A stretch of DNA of 64,000 nt from Opeltia flavorubescens (Eukaryota > Ascomycota > Lecanoromycetes > Teloschistales > Teloschistaceae): contig KE546967.1 in assembly GCA_000442125.1 (NCBI GenBank), positions 744,001 to 808,000 of the forward strand, read 5' to 3'. Positions 1 through 11,595 of this stretch are shown here, piece after piece (position 1 is the stretch's first letter; every line of letters starts with the position of its first letter). A model generated the notes under the pieces. That model was not told the DNA's origin. It was given only the letters and a program-made list of their open reading frames with translations, and did no database searches. A program made the translations under genes and the position numbers.

Positions 1-406
1 TGATCTTATCCTTGATCTCGTCATGTATACCGGTTTCAATGGGGTTCCTTCGGTAGGATCTCCCATATTTCAACCCCAACCTCGACTCAGATAAACCCTC
101 ATATCGATCATCGGTTGCTCCTGAGACACCCCCAACCCGGTGCCGAGAGGTCCAAGTACCGACTACGTTACGTATGGACTGGTATTCTATACAACACTTC
201 GAATTCAAAAGGCATAATCGGCAAGACCTCGGAATCAGAGCGTTCAATCTGTTTAGGTTACTTGACTACCATACACCATCGCCATGCCCGACCAAACCAT
301 ATAGTGCTAATGTAAAATCTCCCCACGTCCAACATCCTTCGTCATCACGTAACCTCATGCCTCATGACCCTCCGGGTATCGTCATCCAACCATCATCAAA
401 ACTTGA
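1..406. other. intergenic, left edge
   Basis: No coding exon or RNA gene is supported here. The stretch carries only the 3' flank of the septin-like gene on the minus strand. The short open frames have no recognisable protein features. Confidence 0.5.
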
Positions 407-2633
407 TTAGTAGCCCAACGTCCTACACTCTCCCCAAGTCCAGCTCCAATCCGAACAATTGGACAGGTTCCTTGCAACCCACATCGCCACAGCCCCAAAT
501 ACACCAAAAGTGCCCACGACCTGGAAGATCCTGAATCCATGTTGCCGCAAGTACACATCGCAGCGCAATAGTCCTAGTGGGTCGTTCATGCCGGTGAGCC
601 CGAATGGAGAACTGGTACTCGCAAGTTCAGTCCTGATCACATTGTTCCCATTTGCGAAAGATGCGTCGTGTTTGCACTCGTCCAGTTTTCCTGTTAGCCA
701 AGTTGTCCTTTCTACATGACGAAGTTCTTCAAATTGGCGGCGTTCGTCTTGCATCATTCTCCGGAGGTCGCTGGCCCACTTGGCAAGTCGGATTTGTGCA
801 AGCTTCTCTTCTCGTCGGGTATATTCGGCTAACCGGATTTGAGACTGAAGTGGCGGTCTCAGGGTATTCGACGAAATGATTTGGGAAGCAGTTGAGAAGG
901 AGCTAGCTGGTGGGATGCTATTTGGGAGACCCGAAGAAGCTGGAGTAGTAATCATTTGTCGCAGGGCTGTCGGCGATCCCACAAGTTTCTTTGCCGAGAG
1001 GTATTTCAGTCGCGCTATGCTATCCTTGTCAAAAAGCCGATCTATGACAGTAGCAAGCTCGGATGGAAGAAGAGGTTGAATGTAGTCAGATGACATCAAG
1101 AGACTTGCGTCCATGTTGTCCTCGTCATTGGATGGTGCTGAGCAAATAGCGTAAGGACTCGCAGGAGAATCCTCGGAGAGAAGGGGGAAGGGTATGATGC
1201 CTAGCTGAGCGAGCTCGTCAGACATCGATTGCTTTATGGTCTCGATATGGGCTGGCTCCATGGTATCCGCCTTAGAAAGTACGGGTATGACGTTCGTGAT
1301 TTGAGACACGCGCTGTAAGAATTCTAGATCTGCGGGTTTGATCTCTGATACGGGGGAAAGTTAGTGGGCCCCTATGTATGAAGGAAGATGCTCATGCCTA
1401 CCTTTGCCGATTAAATAGAGAACGACATCTACCTGCGTTCCTCCGTTGCCACTCAGCATACTTATTAATTCGCTTCTATTTCTAGCAGAAGCCGAGAATG
1501 ACCTTGGTAACTGCTCTTCAATGTATGAGATGACTGTCTGAATTTCTTCTGTGATTGAAAGACCTCTGCTGTAGCCTGGTGTGTCCACGAAACAGATATT
1601 CCTTTCCAGTACCGGATCGTCGACGCTCTTGCGCCTACGGAGCGTTTTATTTTCGTCCAGTTCGATCCACCATCCGGGATAAGCCCTGGTGCTAGCCCAA
1701 ACCTCGTTAATTTGGGACGTGGACAAATATGACGCTTTCAGGGTCTTAATTTCGTCCATGCCCTTGGGAATTTGGTCTGTTGAGGAAGCAAGTGAAGCAA
1801 CGGGATCTACATGGACAATATCCTCACAGAGCTGGACGATTGATTTGATGAGCGAGGTTTTCCCTAGTCCTGAAAATCATCAGCCGCATTCAGTACCATT
1901 CTGCTGTCGCAAACTAACCGGTATCTCCAGCTATAAGGATCTTGATATTACCCATGCTCCTTCCACGCTCAGTGAAAGGGCGCCGGCTGGGCATTTGGAT
2001 TCTAGGCATGATCAGCTGGGGAGCGTTGTCCGTGATTCCAACAGATCTGTTTGCGTCGGCTTCGTCTTCACTAGAAGCTACAGCTTGACTACCATCAAAT
2101 AAAGACTCTTCATCCACAGGACGACCGGATTGCGAAGAAGTAGACTTAGGACTGCTCGGTAGAGATGGGTTGATACCTTGAGAGTCTTGGGATAGAGAAG
2201 ACACGCTTGGGAGGGTAGATGACAGACGTGGAAGACTGAAAGGGGGTGACTCGTTTCCATTGTCTTTTATGTACGTAGCTTCTTCTGAGGAACAATCTCG
2301 AGATTTAGGCCATGCTCTTAGCGTCGATCTACGTCGTCCATGATCCTCGTCGGAGTCGTGGCCGGTGCTCCCTGCGCTCCCTTGCCGTGGCCCGCTGTCG
2401 TCTGTTGTTTCTGCCATACTCCTGACTCCAAAAGTACTATCAACGCTACGGCCGCTCGAGTCAGGGTGACCCTTATTGAGCATCTCCTCTGTTGCTAGCA
2501 AGAAAGATGTGGGTGGGCCATGGTAGGAAGTCGTTCTGGGATTTGGCCGGTCTTGGTCTTTTCGTAAGGGAGCGACGTGAACCTCACCCGCAGGCTGTGC
2601 ATCATCTTTCCGCGCTGGAGATTTCCCAGGCAT
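407..2633 (-). CDS. divergent septin-like GTPase with C-terminal membrane segment
   Basis: Three exons (2633-1919, 1869-1402, 1344-407; 706 aa) with GT-AG introns in phase. The first ~230 residues are Ser/Pro-rich and look disordered. A septin-type G domain follows: P-loop GDTGLGKTS around residue 235 (split by intron 1), G3 DTPGYS near 334, and G4 SKAD near 418. After the G domain comes a charged, probably helical segment (EYTRREEKLAQIRLAKW). The C-terminus has a hydrophobic stretch near residues 669-687 (VVGTFGVFGAVAMW) and a short Trp/Cys-containing tail. Canonical septins polymerise into filaments at septa and end in a coiled coil, not a membrane helix, so this is probably one of the divergent fungal septin-like proteins and may be membrane-anchored. 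The GTPase call is firm from the motifs; filament formation is not shown. Confidence 0.85.
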
Positions 2634-3988
2634 GATAAGGAGGACAAAGTTGCATTGGTCTTGAAGGATTACAGATGAGTTTGTGGGTGCTGAACGCGTC
2701 TAAGTGTGTATCTATACACGATGAATGGGGAAAAGGTACGTGCTGCCCGAGGTACCCCACTGCACGACTGACCACCCCACCACTGTGCTTATCGATTAGA
2801 TTTGAGCAGATGACAGAAGTCTCTATTACGGTAATTCAACGTAGTAGTAATATAAAGAATCTGGAATGATAACAGATGGGCGTAAAGAAGATGAATCCAC
2901 TCGCAATGGTAGCCGTGTCGTGCGTGATATGCATGTTCTCTACTGTCGAATGTTGATTGGTCGGAAGACGTCATCCATCATGGGTCAATGCTAGGCAGTA
3001 GCTTTGGCTCAGCCATTATCCCATCCCTGCTACTCATGGCATCAAAAAGCTTGGCGCACACCCTCTGTGCTTCTTGTTCAGGGAGCTTCCGAGATGATAG
3101 ATCGAGTTCCTGGTAGCCTTAAATAAATGTCCGATAAGCTGGTAACATCGTCAATTATGAGCCTGTATGGTGGATAAAGAATGAGATGAAGGCGAGATAG
3201 TCCTGGTAGCCCTTAATTTTAGTGCCATAGCAAGAGATGGGATATTCTGGCTGCGAATCAAGAGCGAATGTCTTATGAGGCTGCTCTTAGATTATAATTT
3301 CGTGCGTATGATATGTTATTGGACTCAATACTTAGACGACGTCCATGACAAGACTTGCGTTTCTCACAGAAACGAAGCTGGTCCAAGACGAGGGCCTCTT
3401 AGGAAAATTACAGTGTGACAATGTAGCGTCAGAGCAGTCCGAGTATACGTACACACCCCTCTACCACCCATGTAAAAGCATTCCTTGCAATTTGAACATC
3501 GTCGTACACCTCTACTTGACTCAAACATCGAATATCCCCATCCCCAATCCAGATTTTGTGCTATTGTTGCTATGCAACTCACAGAGGCCCCAGAGATGAA
3601 AAGTGACAGATATCCAGATTGCACGTAGCAAGTCTTGTGCGCAACAAAGGAGCATAAATATGCACATGCAATAAGCCAACCCTAGAAATACCCACGTGGA
3701 ATTAGAAGAAATCGTCAAAGAAGGCATCAAAATACAAAGCCCCACTTATTTTCCGCACTCGCTATGCTGAGACCAACCAAAAGCACCGGAGGCTGCTCGC
3801 ACGCTCGTAAATACAGGTTGGCCCAAGAAACTTTTCCGTTGGATATCATCTGCTTGCAATTTGTCCTCATATATTAGTACGGTGAAAGGTGTGTCGATAG
3901 TGTCCATGCTTGTTGCAACACAGCAAGGGGCACCATGTATGGTTCGGTAGTGTCTATCGGTCGCTTAATCCGTTGTTGTTGTTACGGC
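2634..3988. other. intergenic: septin-like promoter and G3BP-like 3' flank
   Basis: About 1.35 kb between the start of the septin-like gene and the stop of the G3BP-like gene, both on the minus strand. I see no coding signal on either strand; the open frames here lack splice partners and protein-like composition. Confidence 0.5.
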
Positions 3989-5837
3989 TTAGGCCGCCTG
4001 CGGCTGACCGCGACCACCTCGAGGAGTCATGCTGCCCCCTCGCCCACGAGGTACAAAGCCGCCGCGGCCTCCATCTTTGGGAAAGTTACCTCGTCCTTGG
4101 CTGCCCGGGCGGCCGTCGCCCCCGCCACGGCCGCCTCGAAGGCCACCGCGAGGGTTGAATCCACCATAGGGGGTATTGCGTGGTCGACGCTCTTCCACGT
4201 AAATCTGTTCTCCACCAATCGAGTGGGGATTGGCTGATACTGCGGCATTGTATCCCTCAAGTGTTTCAAACTCAACAAAAGCGCAGTTCTGGCGGAGCTT
4301 AGCATGTGCTCAGAGAGTCATGGTGAGAGAGAAAACATACCTTGGCGCGGCTGACATCAAAATAGGCCAATTTCCCATATTGATTCAGAGTACTCTTAAG
4401 GATGGACGCATCGACCTTGTCCGTAACGTTTTTAACGTAACCAAGGATAGTATCTTTGTCCGGATTGCCGGAAATTGACTGCCCACGAGTTTGACGGCGA
4501 TTGCTGTCTGTGCCGGCGGTTTGCCAGCCTGCATTGCCATTTGCTTGGCTTCGTGACTGGGTTTCCTCAGTCGACGTGGCTGGAGCATTTGCGGGTTGAG
4601 TGGCAGAGGCCGGCGTGTTCTTGATCTGGGACGGGGCGGGAGACGCAGATGATGCCGAACTTGGAACGGCAGGGACACCGACGCGATTCGCTGCCACCAG
4701 GTTGGCCCAAGTCTTTGGAGCAGCTGGCTTCGGGGGTGCGGGAGGGGCTGCTGCTTGAGTGGGCGCAGCTTGGACAGGCTTTGGAGGGGAGGCGATCGGA
4801 GTAGGGTCTGGGTCCTTTGGCTTTTCTGGCTCCACGTTTATTTCCCTGGCGGCTTTCTCCGCATCTTCTGCTTTGATCTTGTTCTGCTCTTCGGCCACGC
4901 TTACCGTAGCAGCCGGCTCGCTCTCTTTGTTTTCATCAGAGGCGACTTCGGCAGACGCGCCACTAGACGTGGGGGATTCAGGAGTGTATTCTTCTGGTGC
5001 AGCCTTCTGGGTTTCTACTTCAGCTTCGAGCTTTTGGTCGACCTCCTCGACCACACGTTGTTGTTGGTCTGGAACCTCGGAAGCAGCAAGCGCTGCGGCT
5101 GGCTCTTCGGTTTCAGCAGGCTGAGCGGCAGGAGATTCTTCTGGTTCGAAGTCTTCCTCTTCATCCTCAATGTAGCGAAAGATGTCGTTCAGCACGAAGT
5201 ATCCGTTGGGCTGTTCAGCTAGTACGAAGGTTTGCACAAATTTGCGGTGGGGTGCGGCTTTGTTGGACATTTCGCCAATGACTTGAACGACGATATTTTT
5301 GAAAGATTCCTGCGAGTCTACATTAGAGACCCTGACTTTGCAGTCTTGAATATCGAGCTCCTTGATGCGCTCATTGATTGCCTGTCATAAATCAATATTG
5401 GCAATAACGGGATTTTTGGCTGTTACATACGCGCTGTCCGACTGAGACTGAGACCTTTTCAGCCTCGACTCCAGATACAAATTGGGAACGCTTGTTGTAG
5501 AAGAGCTGAGCAGAAGGTGAGCCCAATGCGAATCCTGCCAGAACACTGATACTGAACTTACATGAAGCTTCTCGGGGTTCTTGCTAAGAGTTGTGTAGTA
5601 TTGCTCCACGAAGTACCAGCCAACCTCATCTTTCGGAACACTTGAGGTTCCCTCAGCCGACGTTGCAGAAGCACTAGCAGAGGTCTGGGGGCCACCCAGA
5701 GCGTCGGTGCCCGCCGAGCCAGAAGTTGGGGCGCCAGCCGCTGTAGCATGCGATAACAGATGCTGATCACCAGAGCTGTAGGAGTTCATAGATCCATGGT
5801 TCCCGTTAACGGGTCTTGCTGCAGATTCCGATGCCAT
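3989..5837 (-). CDS. G3BP-like NTF2/RRM/RGG protein (Nxt3/Bre5 family)
   Basis: Four exons (5837-5562, 5505-5431, 5381-4341, 4288-3989; 563 aa). The NTF2-like domain spans about residues 71-190 (VGWYFVEQYYTTL, later FVLAEQPNGYFVLNDIFRYIED). A long Ala/Pro/Glu-rich linker follows, then an RRM at about 420-490 (LGYVKNVTDKVDAS... FVEFET) and an RGG tail. This order is diagnostic of the G3BP family. Members (S. pombe Nxt3, yeast Bre5) bind the Ubp3-type deubiquitinase through the NTF2 domain and take part in mRNP or stress-granule biology in the cytoplasm; that role is from family knowledge. The first intron falls inside the NTF2 fold, and splicing restores the expected LFYNKRSQFVSG continuation. 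The start is the first ATG of the open frame. Confidence 0.93.
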
Positions 5838-7662
5838 TTTGCGGATGTTGAAATTTTGAGAAGGATTCGATTAAATCGTTTTGGAGGAATGTCTCCGAAG
5901 CAGGACGGATGGATGAATAAGTAATGAAATTAAAGACCGAGTAAGTCTCCCTGAGGAGGATGCTTGTGACGCCGAATTAAAAACTCAGTGGGTATGCACT
6001 ATGGCCTTTGCTTATTAGCATTGAGATATCTTGACAGCGTGTGAGGGTTTTGCTGACCCACAACTTGTGAGATTGGCCGATGAGATAAGTCTTCTAACAG
6101 CTTCCGGGTTTGTGACTTGTAAAGATAGCCAATGCACGCAGACACGAAGGGCTAGAAAGCAATTTGAAGTCTATTTGGTCAATGTGCGGGGAGACAGGGA
6201 AGAGAAACGAAACGGCGGCGAAGAAAGTGCTAAGACAAGGGCCAAGAGAAGTGTAAAATAGCTCGAAAAGATCTAATGGAGTTTCAGTGGAGGATCGAAC
6301 GGGGCACTGTTCTGAAAGAGGTTGTTCTGTATTTTGATTGTTTTTGTTGCTGCAGAGAGCGCTCAGAGGGAAATTTCATGATTAGCTAGGCTTCTAGGCT
6401 TCTAATCCCTGTCATGCCAATGCGGTAATCACGCTTACTGGCCGCTTTCCCATCCTTAGCCATGTCAAACCAGATATAGTATTCCCACTCCTCTCGCTCT
6501 TCCTTCGGTGGCATATCCAGGAGCAGTGGCAATATCATACTATTCGTATACGGTGGTTGAGCAGATGATCAATCGCTAGCTTAGCAGGAGAGTCTTTATT
6601 CATTCATCTACTCTACGAATCTTCAGACACTTCACTTCTCCAGAGTGCTGGCATTAAGACTCCATAGTCCTTTGAGGAGATCCGATACTCAGTATACATT
6701 TCGTTGAGATGAACGAATGCATCCAAGATAGTGGACCATTCGCAGCTGCAATAATTCGTCAGGTCGAGCGCCGTGCTGAGTTTGGGTATTGAAAGGACTT
6801 TTCCGTTCTTCTCCCTACGAAAGCCAGCAGCAGCCGACCAACCACTCTACTGGAGCTCGCACTCGCAGCACAGAATAGGACCCTTTGCCGACACGACTGG
6901 CTTCTATAAGCCATGTGTGACTGATATGGTCATGTTGGACGTGACCTCAGGCTACAGCCTTGACTTCCAAAAAACATCCACTACCCGCTTTCCGATATAT
7001 CTATACCAGCTGGCCTGCCGTGACATGCGACATCGACCAGCTAAAGATCACCGATGAAGTCCTTGCTAGAAACAGCTCCAAAGAAGCCGTTGAGCGTCCT
7101 AGCCATTTCAGGCCAGCCTTGGCCATGTACGTTGTGCATACTTTCGAACATCCGCGCGTACATTCAAAGACCAAATCCAGTAGGCCGATCTTACGGACCG
7201 TTCCGTCGGGATCGAAAATGGTGCTGTAGAAGTACCTCCTTCTTTCATGTCGCGTTTGACGACTATCACTGCCTCAATACCAAGACAATTCCAAGACTTT
7301 TCGATCCACTTTTTGCCTCTGCTCCACCAAGGAATGTATATGATCCAGGGTACTCGCAGCTTCATGATAAGGATGGACTTGAAGCGGTCCCATCTTTTTC
7401 CATTATCCCTTGTAGTCGACATAGGCCAAGCGTAACAAAATGAAGGTTTGTAGAACCTTGTCTCACTTCTTGCGTAATGTATTGCATACAAACCCTTGGG
7501 TCAAGGGTTGTACTTCAATTAAAGAAGCAAATGAATAAATTCTTATGCCTTGCCTTGCCCGCCGGCTTTTTTCTTCTTCTCTGCCCGCTGAAAGCTTCCA
7601 GTCTTCATCACATTCATTCACTTGAATTTGTCATACCATCCATTCCAAACGTCATCCTCCAA
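5838..7662. other. long intergenic region holding a decayed gene
   Basis: About 1.8 kb between two divergently transcribed genes. The left part (5838 to ~6900) is the likely promoter and leader of the G3BP-like gene, with no coding signal I can support. A small direct repeat of CTTCTAGG lies near 6390-6405. The right part contains the pseudogene listed separately and then the MFS transporter leader. Confidence 0.5.
6930..7422 (-). pseudogene. decayed copy of an unrecognised protein gene
   Basis: The minus strand from an ATG at 7422 reads protein-like sequence (DRFKSILIMKLRVPWIIY, then WIEKSWNCLGIEAVIVVKRD). The coherent text then jumps frame to RYFYSTIFDPDGTVRKIGLL, and again to MFESMHNVHGQGWPEMARTL and FIGDL, followed after a TAG by LVDVACHGRP and, after a second TAG, WMFFGSQG. 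No introns of plausible length join these blocks: the gaps are only a few bases. Both TAG codons would be CAG before a C-to-T change, which suits the direction of repeat-induced point mutation, though two sites prove nothing. I do not recognise the family. The composition, rich in Trp and Gly with few low-complexity runs, argues that this was once a real protein rather than chance frames. Confidence 0.5.
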
Positions 7663-9432
7663 ATGCTTGGCATGTCCGGTCAAAGGCCTTTACAAGGTCC
7701 TACGTCTCATACAAAGAGTCAATCTCTTAGTGGCAGTACGATGTCGACCCTAATTGAGAGTCGTAATTCTGTCGAGAAAGGCCGCAGCCAAACACCCATC
7801 GTCCTGCCAGTATCCCAACCTCCTGAATGGCCGAGAAATTGGAAAGCATATGCAGCTTTAGTTGCTGGCTTCTTCATGATGTTCAACTGCTGGTTAGCAC
7901 TGTTGCACCGATGTGCAAGGCATACTACTGATGACCTCCAGGGGAATGGTTAATGCTTACGGAGCTTTCCTTGGATATTATGATGAGCATCTCATGACAA
8001 AGTCCTCGGATTTGCAATTGAGTTTGGTCGGGGCTACTGAATCCTTCCTGCTATTGCTCCCGTCAATCTTTGCTGGACGCCTTCTCGATGCCCGCCGTCA
8101 TTATTACCTCGGTTTCACTGGATTTCTTCTATTGTTTTTCGGCTATTTTCTGTTGAGCTTCACTAGTCGTCAGGGTCTCAGAGATCAAGGCAACTATGGC
8201 TTCGCATGGCTTACAAGCGGTCTGATGGCCGGTCTAGGAATGACGTGCTTTTTCACTTATAGTTCTCATAATGTAATTCAGGTATGTTGGCATTATATTC
8301 TTGTCCCATATACGAATGTCGTTCGGACAAGTACATCAGATGGCAAGAAAAAAGGACTGACAGCCTTAAGTGGTTTCCTCGGAAGAAGTACATTGCCGCC
8401 AGCATCACATCAAGTGGAGCTGGGGCAGGTGGTATTATTTATCCACTCGCCTTCAAATTCCTAGTCGCTCGTTACGGCTTTCCCGTCGGAACCCGCATTT
8501 TGTCATCTATTGTTGCTAGTACTACGCTGATTGCATTCGTCCTTGGTATTCCTTGTTTCGACGTCCCCAGGAGAAACCTTGGCCGTGTCTTCCAAATCTC
8601 TACTTGGATCGACAAGCAAGCCATCAAATGTAAACCGTATATTCTATATGTCATTGCAGTAGCATTGATATACGGCGGTTTCTATTCTATAGCCTTCCAT
8701 GTGACAGAGTGGGCAGAGGTCAATGGCTTTGGCACCGAAGATATCATCGCCGGAGGCACCGGAGAGAAACCAGGTAACAGTGGCTTCCGCACTTTCTGGT
8801 TCTTGGCAATCATGAATGGGTATGTTTCGGATCGGGTTTCCAGCAGAATCTATGACTGACGCTCCTTCCCTTAGAACAAGCATCATCGGTCGTCTAGCGA
8901 GTGCAGTCGTTGCTACTCGGTAAGTTGACCACGCTCTTATGCTCATCGATTTGACCAAGTTAACATTTCCCCCCTTAGATGGAACAACCCGATCATCGTC
9001 CACGCAGCCACCTGCTTCCTCGCAGCATTGCTAGCCTTCTTTTTCTGGCCCTTCGCTCCCAATAACACGGCCGCAATAGCTTTTTGTTCGATGTTCGGTA
9101 TCCTCGGCGGCTCAATGCTTTCCCTTCCAGCTTCCGGCGTCGCATACCTCATCCCAGAAGAGCGGAAAACTCATGTCGGACAATGGACGGGCATGATGTG
9201 GTCCGGCGTTTCCATCTTCGCTCTTGTTGGCCCTTTGATAGCCGCTGCACTGAGGCGTGGGTTCGGAATGGATGCGGTGGGATATTGGACCGGCAGTACT
9301 ATGGTCCTTACAACTGCTTTGTTTACAATGGCAATCTATCTTAAGAAGAGAGAGNATATGGCCATGAAGGATAAAGAATCTAAGCCTGGAGAGCAGACGC
9401 CGTCGTCGACGGATAACGGTGCGATTGTGTAG
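7663..9432 (+). CDS. MFS transporter, monocarboxylate-transporter-like
   Basis: Five exons (7663-7892, 7942-8281, 8371-8819, 8875-8919, 8979-9432; 505 aa). After a ~60-residue Ser-rich cytoplasmic N-terminus there are about 12 hydrophobic segments, starting with YAALVAGFFMMFNCWG and NAYGAFLGYYDEHL. The loop HNVIQ|WFPRKKYIAASITSSGAGAG, joined across intron 2, is typical of fungal monocarboxylate-permease-like MFS proteins (MCH/MCT group). Substrate cannot be told: family members carry monocarboxylates, riboflavin or unknown compounds across the plasma membrane or an organelle membrane. Start choice is uncertain: in-frame ATGs at 7672 and 7741 would also keep the whole membrane domain. One base is ambiguous (N at 9355), leaving one residue undefined near the C-terminus. 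Confidence 0.9.
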
Positions 9433-10030
9433 ACATTGTTGACCTTGGGATATGCATTGGTTTAGGTCTGTGAGTTCAGAAGAGTGGTTGGAGTTTTGGA
9501 TGGCTGGACGTACGGGCCTCTCGGCGAGCAATGACATACCTGTAAATTTAGATAGACACTTAATAGAACTCTTGATTAGCCATACGAAAACTCTCTGGGT
9601 TTGTGAATACGACATAAGATACGTATGCAATGCTTGACCTCTGTTTAATCGCTTTCCTCGCAACTTTAAACATTAGGCGCCTGTGATAATTCGCATCTGA
9701 AGTGATAAATTCAAGCACGACGGACCACTTGCACATCCATAATGTTCAGATTGTTGCCTATGCCTTGTTGCCTAATGCCTAGTCCTAGAGCAAAGGGTAT
9801 AGTGTACATTCTCTCATGGACAAAGAAAAGAGAAGCAAGAAAAAGCAAAGTTCACACCTCTCAATGCTCGACATATCTAACTGAAAGGAAAAGTAAGTGG
9901 ATCCTCCACTTATGCTCGTTCTGCATCCGAAAATGTTCTCAACTGGACGATCTTTTCGAATGCTCATCATGCCGACGAACATCCAATAACCCAAGTCCGA
10001 AGTGTCTTATTTCGTAGCAAGTATTTTCCA
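9433..10030. other. convergent 3' flanks
   Basis: Roughly 600 bp between the stop of the MFS transporter and the stop of the small minus-strand protein gene. It should hold the 3' untranslated regions of both. No coding or RNA gene is supported. Confidence 0.5.
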
Positions 10031-10565
10031 TCATCTAGCAGTGGTGATGCTCCTCGTTACAGCCGCTGGTTTTTCACTGACTACCTTAGCCCGAAACGTC
10101 GCATCCTGGTCCGTCATTCTCCTCCCCAGCGCCCGCTCAACCTTCGCACCTAGCGCCAACTTGCTAAGATTATCGCTCTTCTCGGGGGTCGGTTGATATC
10201 TTTGCTGCTGGAGACGTTTGTTCTCGAGGCGATCGAAACCGGTGGACCATTCCTTGATCTCTTGCAGGCGGGGATCGGAGCTGCTGTAGTTGTTGGAATT
10301 GGTGGTGGAAGTGCTGGTAACGGCGGCAGCGGAAGGGAGGGTTTGGGAGTCGGAAGAGAGGAAGGAGGAGTAGGTGGAGTAGCGTTTAGATGTACGTTTG
10401 GAGGAGACCTGCAAATTGAAATAATTGTGAGTCAGCCTCGCAGAATTTGATAATGCTCTCGTTATTGCTAGATTTTGAAAATATTCACGAGGGTCGATGA
10501 CATGATTCTTATCGACTGCGGAGGTTATCTTCGGGTGAGAAAAGAGTACTCACACTTGGTGCCAT
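10031..10565 (-). CDS. small conserved-looking fungal protein of unknown function
   Basis: Two exons: a 12-nt first coding exon (10565-10554, MAPS) and 10408-10031, giving 129 aa. The donor GTGAGT and acceptor TTTGCAG are good, and joining gives MAPSVSSKRTSKRYS. The protein is Ser/Thr-rich and basic with no membrane segment or signal peptide. The C-terminal half (KLALGAKVERALGRRMTDQDA) looks like the structured, conserved part and is probably helical. I cannot name a function. The long intron (about 145 bp) just after the start is a common place for leader introns in fungal genes. Confidence 0.7.
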
Positions 10566-11595
10566 GATGGGACGTGAGGAGTCGATAGAATGGCCCATGC
10601 TTTGAAGAAAGCAGCGATGTTGGCGTGCAAAAGCTGATATATCTAACGTGAACCCTTAAGGAGGCTGGTGAGTCGCTTGGCCTCGGTGAAGCAAGAGATC
10701 TGCGGTCAGTTGTTTCACTAGAGTCGTGGATACTGAGATGAAGCCGACGGTCGCGTGGGGAGCTGACGTCAAGAACAACGGAAGCGCCTAGCTAACGATC
10801 CAGGACCTTGTTAATTGATCGATTTAAGAAGGGATCAATATTATTGATGAGACTCTGTGGGAGGGAGGATTTGTAATCTGGGGAAGATTAATCAAGGCAA
10901 TAAAATGAGACGCAGCGCTGTGAAGGCTAGTACAAGTCGCTGGGAGAGGGGGTGGGGGGTTTCTCTAAATGCTGCTATTTGTGGCAGGCACCACCAAGTC
11001 ACGACGCCAACAGAGAAGGCCAGGAAATTATCCAAGCCTCTTCCGTTCTATTCCATGGACTGGATTGAACAATGTCCCAGTTGACCACGGATGATTGACG
11101 TTATTGACAGCTTGACAAATACTCTTTTGTTTTGAAACTGTTCATCACATTGGCCATGTGTGTGTAACAATGCTAAATGCTTGCTGGTGCTCCTTGTATG
11201 CCCCGAGAGTCATTGATTCGACTCACGGTAATACTCCGCCCGGTATTTGGCTAGGATCGGGAGCAAGACTAAGACGAAGACCAGGAGCAAGAGCATGACG
11301 GCTGCGAACCTCGTGCTCGACACGTGGTACATGGGTCCTTCGGCTTATCGACAGCTCCAATTGGTCCCTCCCCTGAAGCGAATTGTTGATCACATGCTTG
11401 TCTGCGGAATTATGAGCCTCTTCCGCACCTTTCGCCTACCAACTGAACCAACCAACGTCGGAGCTTCATCATCGAGATTCCAAGAGTCTGTGCATCCGTC
11501 GGACCGTTTCTCCTTAACGCACTAGTCATACCGTAACACCAGCTACTTCGCACACATCGTCGATCCATCACTACTACTAGCTCACCACAACAATA
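10566..11595. other. divergent promoter region
   Basis: About 1 kb separating the start of the 129-aa protein gene (minus) and the start of the TPR-like gene (plus). No coding exon is supported. A purine-rich imperfect run of GAGCAAGA/AAGACGAAGA-type units lies at about 11257-11297. Confidence 0.5.
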
